Shown piece after piece: positions 58,530 to 64,000 of a stretch of 64,000 nt of DNA. Position 1 is the stretch's first letter; each line of letters begins with the position of its first letter. The stretch is from assembly GCA_964507405.1 (NCBI GenBank), contig CAZDPJ010000005.1:1-64000 (forward strand), read 5' to 3'. Both the position numbers and the translations under genes were made by a program. Below the pieces are notes generated by a model. The model worked only from the letters and a program-made list of their open reading frames with translations, ran no database searches and had not been told where the DNA came from. Origin of the DNA: UMGS75 sp964507405 (GTDB lineage Bacteria; Bacillota_I; Bacilli_A; ML615J-28; CAG-313).

Positions 58530-58930
58530 TGAGTAAATATAAGGAAAATGTTGAATTAATAAAAGAACTTAATAGTGAAAAAATAGATAAGAAATGTATG
58601 AATAAAGCAACTATTTTTTCAACCATAATCTTAATTATTATCGCTAGTTTTGTTTTTATTATATTAAAAGAACTATTTAAACAATATTCATCAGTTACTT
58701 TTATGTTTAAAATATTAGTTATTATTTTTTCTATTTTAGTATTTTCGGTGTGTCCGCTATATGCAACAATAACGGTGATGATTTATAAATATTATTCTAA
58801 GAATGAATTAATCCATCAAGTTAAATGGTACTATTCTTTTATTTATGAATTAACAAGAATAGGAAATCTAGTATTTAGTATTATTGCGACAACTGTATTA
58901 ACAATACTTTTGTTGAGATTGGCAGGTTAA
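58529..58930 (+). CDS. Small membrane protein, unknown
   Basis: I do not recognise a family. The 133-residue protein has three hydrophobic segments (about 28-48, 60-85 and 108-131) and a basic N-terminus (MSKYKENVELIKELNSEKID). Its ATG overlaps the YlbL-like stop by one base and lspA starts one base after its end, so it is part of the same operon. Confidence 0.6.
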   Translation: MSKYKENVELIKELNSEKIDKKCMNKATIFSTIILIIIASFVFIILKELFKQYSSVTFMFKILVIIFSILVFSVCPLYATITVMIYKYYSKNELIHQVKWYYSFIYELTRIGNLVFSIIATTVLTILLLRLAG

Positions 58931-58931
58931 T

Positions 58932-59477
58932 ATGAAAAAAACAACAGTAAAATTAATAAATAGTTTAATTGCTATTGCTAGCTGTATATTATTAATAGCT
59001 TTAGATCAAATTACGAAAAGTCTTGCGGTTAATAATTTAAATTATGGTGAATCTGTTCCTTTTATTAAAGGTATTTTGAATTTAAAACTTCAATATAATA
59101 CCGGTTTTGCTTTTGGTATGGGTGATGGCTATCAAATTATATGGGGTATTGTCAGTATTGTTGGTTGTATAATTATTAGTTATTTTATGAATAATGTAGA
59201 TTTTAAAAATAATTTAATCTTTTCTATTTGTATTGTTCTTTTATTTTCTGGCACATTTGGAAATATGATTGATAGACTATTTTTTGAAGATGGGGTAGTT
59301 GATTTCTTTGACTTAGCATTTATTAATTTTGCTGTATTTAACGTAGCTGATTCTTGTATAACAGTTGGTGCTATTTTACTTGCTATTTATATTTTATTTA
59401 TTTATAAAGAACCTGATAAAACGCCTAAAAATAAAAATACAGATGATAATGAAAATGAGGTGAGTAACAATGATTAA
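58932..59477 (+). CDS. lspA: Lipoprotein signal peptidase II
   Basis: LspA cuts the signal peptides of lipoproteins such as the several surface lipoproteins in this window. The two catalytic aspartates lie in FGNMIDRLFF and FNVADSC, and QYNTGFAFGM is the conserved box near residue 55. Four helices fit. A Lys/Asn/Asp-rich tail of about 20 residues follows. It overlaps rluD by eight bases, the usual lspA-rluD arrangement. Confidence 0.94.
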   Translation: MKKTTVKLINSLIAIASCILLIALDQITKSLAVNNLNYGESVPFIKGILNLKLQYNTGFAFGMGDGYQIIWGIVSIVGCIIISYFMNNVDFKNNLIFSICIVLLFSGTFGNMIDRLFFEDGVVDFFDLAFINFAVFNVADSCITVGAILLAIYILFIYKEPDKTPKNKNTDDNENEVSNND

Positions 59478-60384
59478 AGATGAATTTACTGTAACTTATA
59501 AAGAAAATGAAGAAATAATTAGAATTGATAAATACTTACCTACTTGTTATACTGAAATGACAAGAAGTGAATTAAAGAAATATTTCGATGAAGAAAAAGT
59601 TAAAGTGAATGGTAAAGTTGTAAAACCTAGTTACAAAGTAGAAAATGGAGATTTAATTGAAATAGAAGAACTTGATGATGTTTTATCTACAGTTATTCCT
59701 GAAAATATTCCCCTTGATATTGTTTATGAAGATGATGATGTATTAGTTGTTAATAAACCATCAGGAATGGTTGTTCATCCTGCTCCAGGTCATGTTACGG
59801 GAACACTTGTAAATGCTTTAATGTATCATTATAAATCTTTATCTACAATTAGTGGTGAAAATAGAGCAGGGATTGTTCATCGTATTGACAAAGATACAAG
59901 CGGTTTATTAATTGTTTGTAAAAATAATTATTCACATCGTATTATTAGTGAACAAATCAAGGATAAGAAAGCAAAAAGAACTTATTGGGCAATAGTTACT
60001 GGTTCCATCGGTCATAATTTAGGAAAAATTGATGCTCCTATTGGTCGTGATCCTGATAATAGACAAAAGATGGCAGTTGTTGCGACTGGTAAATCCGCAG
60101 TTACACACTTTAAAGTAATTGACCGCTTCCGTAACTTTACGCTTGTGGAATTAGATCTTGAAACGGGTAGAACTCACCAAATTAGAGTTCATATGGCTTA
60201 TATCAATCATCCAGTTGTTGGCGATCCTTTATATGGAGTTAAGAAACAAGTAAATGAATTTGGACAATATTTACATGCAAAAAAAATAGGATTCTATCAT
60301 CCTAGAACAAATGAATATATGGAATTTGAGGTTAGTTTACCTAAGGAATTTCAAGAATTATTAAATGAATTAAAGAATGAATAA
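59470..60384 (+). CDS. rluD: Large-subunit rRNA pseudouridine synthase D
   Basis: RluD modifies U1911, U1915 and U1917 of 23S rRNA in relatives. An N-terminal S4 domain (RSELKKYFDEEKVKVNGKVV, about 34-53) precedes the catalytic domain with HRIDKDTSGLLIV (catalytic Asp) and GRTHQIRVHMAYINHPVVGD. At 304 residues it is standard. Its start overlaps lspA by eight bases. Confidence 0.93.
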   Translation: MIKDEFTVTYKENEEIIRIDKYLPTCYTEMTRSELKKYFDEEKVKVNGKVVKPSYKVENGDLIEIEELDDVLSTVIPENIPLDIVYEDDDVLVVNKPSGMVVHPAPGHVTGTLVNALMYHYKSLSTISGENRAGIVHRIDKDTSGLLIVCKNNYSHRIISEQIKDKKAKRTYWAIVTGSIGHNLGKIDAPIGRDPDNRQKMAVVATGKSAVTHFKVIDRFRNFTLVELDLETGRTHQIRVHMAYINHPVVGDPLYGVKKQVNEFGQYLHAKKIGFYHPRTNEYMEFEVSLPKEFQELLNELKNE

Positions 60385-60405
60385 TTTATATTTTGGAGGC
60401 TTATA

Positions 60406-61761
60406 ATGAGAATTATTGTAATTGGATGTGGAACAATAGGTAAAACAATTATTGAACACATTTCAAAAGAAGGTCACAATATTATAATTATCGATAATGA
60501 TAAAGATACAGTTGAAAAACTAATCGAAAAATATGATGTAATGGGTGTTGTTGGTAATGGTGCTAGTCTTGAAATTCAAGAAGAAGCCCGTGTAAAAAAT
60601 GCTGATTTAGTTATTGCGGTGTCATCACAAGATGAAATTAATATTTTAGCTTGTTTACTTGCTAAAAAACTAGGAGCTAAAAGTACAATAGCACGTGTTC
60701 GAAATCCGGAATATCGAAGCCAAAGTGAATTAATGAAAGAAGAACTAGGATTATCAATGATTGTTAATCCTGAAGAAGAAACAGCTTCTGAAATAACTAA
60801 TATGATTAATTTACCAACTATTTCTAAAATTGAACATTTTGCTAAAGGACTAGTAAATTTAGTTGAAATTAATGTTGAAGAAGGAAATCCTTTAATTGAT
60901 GAAACATTATATTCTATGAATAAGAAAATTCATACTAAAGTTTTAATTTGCGCTGTTGAACGTGGTAATGAGGTAATTATTCCGAGTGGTAATTTTCAAA
61001 TTAAAAAAGGTGATAAAATTAGTTTTACAGCAGAATCTAGTTCCCTTAGAAGCTTTTTAAAAGAGTTGAACTTAATTAAGTCACCTCTTAAAAATGTTAT
61101 GATTATTGGTGGTGGCAAAACTGGTTATTATCTTGCTAAAAACTTATCTAAAAACCACTATAAAGTACGTTTAGTTGAAGTAGATAAAGTAAAAGCAAAT
61201 GAACTTGCTGTTAAGCTTCCAAATACTTCTATTATTTATGCTGATGGAACTAAACATGCGGTACTACTTGAAGCTGGTATTGAAAATTGTGATGCTTTTG
61301 TCGCCTTAACTAATGTTGACGAAGAAAACATTATTGTTTCTTTATTTGCTAATAAAGTAGGTGTTCGTAAAGTCATCACTAAAATTAAACGTGATACATT
61401 AGTTGGTATGACTGATGACCTTGGTGTTACAAATAAAGTTATGCCAAAAGAAGTTGTGGCTAATAAAATTGTTAGTTATGTTAGAGCTATTGCTAATAAA
61501 AGAGGTAGTAATGTAATTACATTATATAAACTTGTAAATAATCAAATAGAAGCACTAGAATTTCTTGCTAAAAAGAAAGAAAGATATTATAATAAGCCAT
61601 TAAAAGAATTAAAAACAAAAGAAAATTGTTTAATCGCTTGTATTATTCGTGATGGTAAAGTTATTATCCCTAATGGTAATGATTTTATTCAACAAAATGA
61701 TAATGTTGTTATAGTTACAACTCATAAGAATTTTGATGACTTAGCGGATATCTTTGAATAG
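60406..61761 (+). CDS. trkA: K+ uptake regulator TrkA
   Basis: TrkA binds NAD/ATP and gates the TrkH K+ channel. Two RCK halves are visible: MRIIVIGCGTIGKTII (about 1-16) and VMIIGGGKTGYYLAKNL (about 230-246), each followed by a TrkA_C domain. GGAGG precedes the start. trkH follows after eight bases, so gate and pore are co-expressed. Confidence 0.95.
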   Translation: MRIIVIGCGTIGKTIIEHISKEGHNIIIIDNDKDTVEKLIEKYDVMGVVGNGASLEIQEEARVKNADLVIAVSSQDEINILACLLAKKLGAKSTIARVRNPEYRSQSELMKEELGLSMIVNPEEETASEITNMINLPTISKIEHFAKGLVNLVEINVEEGNPLIDETLYSMNKKIHTKVLICAVERGNEVIIPSGNFQIKKGDKISFTAESSSLRSFLKELNLIKSPLKNVMIIGGGKTGYYLAKNLSKNHYKVRLVEVDKVKANELAVKLPNTSIIYADGTKHAVLLEAGIENCDAFVALTNVDEENIIVSLFANKVGVRKVITKIKRDTLVGMTDDLGVTNKVMPKEVVANKIVSYVRAIANKRGSNVITLYKLVNNQIEALEFLAKKKERYYNKPLKELKTKENCLIACIIRDGKVIIPNGNDFIQQNDNVVIVTTHKNFDDLADIFE

Positions 61762-61769
61762 GTGATATC

Positions 61770-63302
61770 ATGAATTTAAAACTTGTTGGTAAGATTCTTG
61801 GTAAAATAATGATTCTAGAAGGAATTTTAATGTTATTTCCTTTAATAGTTTCGATTATTTATAATGAAGGAGTTATTAATATATTATCTTATGTAATTCC
61901 AATTGTTACATTATTTATCTTAGGATTTATACTTAATTTATTTAAACCTTCAAGAACATGGTTATATCAAAAAGAGGGATTTGCTGTAGTAGCTCTTGTA
62001 TGGATTGTAATGACTATTTTTGGAGCAATACCTTTTGTTATTAATAAAGATATTCCTAATTATATAGATGCATTATTTGAAACAATGTCTGGTTTTACTA
62101 CAACAGGTGCAAGTGTTATTAATGATTTAACTGTTATTTCACATAGTGGATTATTTTGGAGGAGTTTTACACACTGGATAGGAGGTATGGGAATACTTGT
62201 ATTTATCTTAATATTTATTCCCGAAAGTAATGATGGGTCATCATTTCATTTGTTAAAGGCCGAAAGTCCAGGTCCTCAAGTTGGTAAGCTTACTTCTAAA
62301 ATGAAGGTTACTACAAGAATTCTATATTTAATTTATTTAGCGCTTACGATTATAGAGTTTATAATGTTATTATTTAGCAAACCAGTTGTAATAGAAGGCA
62401 TTGCAAAAGAAAGTGACCATGTATTTTATTGTTTACTTACAGCATTTGGTAGTGCTGGTACTGGTGGCTTTGGGTTTATTCCTAATAGTTTTGAATATTT
62501 TTCTCCATATGCTCAATATGTAGTTGCTACATTTTTAATTTTATTTGGTATCAATTTTAGTCTTTATTTTCTGTTATTAGTAGGAAAATTTAAAGATGTC
62601 TTTAAGAGCGAAGAATTACGAGCATATCTTGGTTTTATTATTGGTGGCGTTATAATAATATTTATAAGCCTTATATATGATAAAGCAAAAGCCTTGGATT
62701 CTATTAATTATGAACAATCATTTAGAGAAGCTTATTTCCAAGTAGCAAGTATTATTACAAGTACTGGATATACGACTACTAATTTTGAACTATGGCCACA
62801 ACTTGCAAAAACGGTAATTATATTATTAATGGTTTGTGGAGCAATGGCTGGATCTACTGGTGGAGGTATTAAAGTTTCAAGAATTGTTCTTGCTTTTAAA
62901 GGTTTTAAAAGAAATATATTAAGATTGATTAACCCAAGACTAGTGACTAAGACAAAATTTGAAGGAAAAATAGTAGAAGATGATACGATTGATGATGTTT
63001 TTTCTTTTATAACTATGTATTTTATTATTGCTTTAATTGTTATTTTAATCTTATCGTTCGATCATAGTCCTGCTGTTGAGATTTGTGGAAAGATGTATGA
63101 AATAGATTTTAATACTAATTTTACCGCTACAATTTCTTGTTTAAGTAATATTGGACCGGCCTTTGGTGCTGCTGGACCATATGGTTCTTTTGATTGTTAT
63201 AATTATCTTTCAAAGTTTGTTTTAACACTTACAATGTTAATTGGTAGACTTGAAATTTTACCTGTTTTAATCTTATTTAGTCCTAAAACATGGAAAAAAT
63301 AA
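61770..63302 (+). CDS. trkH: K+ uptake channel subunit TrkH
   Basis: A 510-residue membrane protein with the four pore loops of TrkH/KtrB: SGFTTTGASV, GSAGTGGFGF, TSTGYTTTNFE and SNIGPAFGAAGPYGSF. Each contains the selectivity-filter glycine. The gap between halves and the presence of TrkA with two RCK domains favour TrkH over KtrB. A bidirectional terminator begins at its stop. Confidence 0.93.
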   Translation: MNLKLVGKILGKIMILEGILMLFPLIVSIIYNEGVINILSYVIPIVTLFILGFILNLFKPSRTWLYQKEGFAVVALVWIVMTIFGAIPFVINKDIPNYIDALFETMSGFTTTGASVINDLTVISHSGLFWRSFTHWIGGMGILVFILIFIPESNDGSSFHLLKAESPGPQVGKLTSKMKVTTRILYLIYLALTIIEFIMLLFSKPVVIEGIAKESDHVFYCLLTAFGSAGTGGFGFIPNSFEYFSPYAQYVVATFLILFGINFSLYFLLLVGKFKDVFKSEELRAYLGFIIGGVIIIFISLIYDKAKALDSINYEQSFREAYFQVASIITSTGYTTTNFELWPQLAKTVIILLMVCGAMAGSTGGGIKVSRIVLAFKGFKRNILRLINPRLVTKTKFEGKIVEDDTIDDVFSFITMYFIIALIVILILSFDHSPAVEICGKMYEIDFNTNFTATISCLSNIGPAFGAAGPYGSFDCYNYLSKFVLTLTMLIGRLEILPVLILFSPKTWKK

Positions 63303-63336
63303 AAGGCATATAATGAATATTCATTATTGCCTTTTT
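63301..63336. terminator. Bidirectional terminator
   Basis: AAAAGGCA-TA-TAATGA pairs with TCATTA-T-TGCCTTTT around an ATAT loop. It lies between the converging trkH and rnhC. Confidence 0.8.
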
Positions 63337-63338
63337 AG

Positions 63339-64000
63339 TTATAATTTATATTTTATTTTTTGTTTAATTTCTTCTAAACCATCTAACCTTGATTTAGGTA
63401 GAGGATTATCGTTAAAATAGGAAATTATTCTTTCAGAATTGGCAAATTTAATTTTTGCGACCTTTTGAAGTTCAGAAAAACCATATGATTTTACAAATGA
63501 AATAGCACAACGGTCAACTTCTTTACCTGCTCCTTTTAATAGTTCGATTTTATATTCACCGCTCATCTTTTTTAATTCACGTAAAAAAGCAGCACGTGCA
63601 AGAATTGATGCGGCAGCAATACCGATATGTTCTTTCTCTCCTTTAGTAATTGTTGTAACATCGGTTATTACATTAGGTTGATTTTCTAAATATTCTAAGT
63701 ACTTTTCTTTAGGTGCAAACTCATCAATTAAAATAGCGTCATACTTTACATCACCAAGTTTTTTTAGTATACTATTTATAACTTTATTGTGTAAATAGGA
63801 CTTAATAAAATTTAGATTATCAAATTTATTTGATAAAGAGTTAATTTTACTAGGATCTAAGAAGATGATGGAATAAGGTACGATATTGGCAATCTTTAAT
63901 GCAAGAGGAATCATTTGCTTATCAGTGAGTAATTTTGAATCTTTTACTCCTAGTTTATGTAATTGTTCAATTGCTTTTTGGTCGGTATAGGTTGCACAAA
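63339..64000 (-). CDS. rnhC: Ribonuclease HIII, partial
   Basis: The window edge cuts the gene; only the C-terminal 220 residues are present. The frame reads LHKLGVKDSKLLTDKQM near the edge, then IDEFAPKEKYLEYL and HIGIAAASILARAAFLREL, the catalytic fold of type 2 RNases H. The order and spacing fit RnhC, which removes RNA from RNA/DNA hybrids. The N-terminal TBP-like domain and the DEDD start motif would be beyond 64000. Confidence 0.85.
   Translation of the reverse strand, partial: CATYTDQKAIEQLHKLGVKDSKLLTDKQMIPLALKIANIVPYSIIFLDPSKINSLSNKFDNLNFIKSYLHNKVINSILKKLGDVKYDAILIDEFAPKEKYLEYLENQPNVITDVTTITKGEKEHIGIAAASILARAAFLRELKKMSGEYKIELLKGAGKEVDRCAISFVKSYGFSELQKVAKIKFANSERIISYFNDNPLPKSRLDGLEEIKQKIKYKL

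Noticed and set aside
1..64000. Mycoplasma code (TGA as Trp)
   Set aside because: TGA serves as the stop of several genes and Trp positions are TGG.
1..64000. CRISPR array, prophage or insertion sequence
   Set aside because: No spaced direct repeats, transposase, integrase or phage structural genes were seen on either strand; only the DUF4143 remnant suggests past mobility.

Overview
The window is a very AT-rich stretch from a low-GC, Gram-positive-type (monoderm) bacterium that makes endospores. TGA is used as a stop (for example at the ends of the rel gene and the GAF-domain gene) and Trp is TGG, so this is code 11, not the mycoplasma code. Spo0A, SpoIVB, a SpoIIIAH-like protein and a SpoVB-like flippase point to a spore former. 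The base composition, the many short-spaced genes and the Asn/Lys/Ile-rich proteins suggest a Bacilli lineage near Erysipelotrichales, RF39 or Acholeplasmatales. That placement is inference.

Layout. 0.1-8.4 kb: a CtpE-type P-type ATPase; a three-gene ABC importer (NMT1/SsuA type); an SPFH/zinc-ribbon pair resembling B. subtilis YdjI and YdjG; and a NadC-fold protein that has lost its phosphate-binding residues. 8.4-19 kb: a block syntenic with the B. subtilis yrzE-yrbG-spoVB ... apt-rel-dtd region, then a degenerate signalling-like protein, a large membrane protein and a lone spoIIIAH. 19-29 kb: an RluA-type pseudouridine synthase, a surface nuclease lipoprotein, a P-type ATPase controlled by a yybP-ykoY (Mn2+) riboswitch lying just downstream of tRNA-Cys, two more surface lipoproteins, PPi-type phosphofructokinase, and a decayed DUF4143 ATPase next to tRNA-Lys. 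29-38.9 kb: 5'-nucleotidase lipoprotein, DegV, U32 hydroxylase-type protein, MATE transporter, TrmL, a NahK-like sugar kinase and an apparent sialate-O-acetylesterase pseudoenzyme.

38.9-48 kb: nusB-xseA-xseB-dxs-recN-spoIVB-spo0A, the classic Bacillus cluster without folD, ispA, tlyA and argR. A perfect Spo0A box and a degenerate tandem copy lie upstream of spo0A. Then come a small membrane protein and dinB, which appears to start at AUU. 48-53.7 kb: a regulator plus potABCD operon for polyamine uptake, with unusual extensions on PotA, PotC and PotD. 53.7-64 kb: T-box-controlled hisS-aspS, a dCMP deaminase, a YlbL-type PDZ/Lon-like protease, lspA-rluD, trkA-trkH and the 3' part of rnhC.

How they work together. 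Most of the window is housekeeping: translation, stringent response, DNA repair, isoprenoid precursors, K+ and Mn2+ homeostasis. A second theme is scavenging at the cell surface. A lipoprotein endonuclease, a lipoprotein 5'-nucleotidase, Apt and dCMP deaminase would form a nucleic-acid salvage path, while NahK-like, C39-protease-like and polyamine genes fit a host- or mucus-associated life. No CRISPR array, prophage, insertion sequence or obvious defence island was seen. The least ordinary items are the NadC-like protein, the GAF protein with degenerate GGDEF/EAL-like regions, the esterase-like pseudoenzyme, the AUU start of dinB, and the tRNA-Cys/Mn-riboswitch arrangement. Stretches over 300 bases without an intact gene are 23969-24345 (terminator, riboswitch, tRNA-Cys, promoters), 28858-29444 (terminator, pseudogene, tRNA-Lys, promoters) and 53642-53956 (terminator, promoter, T-box leader).
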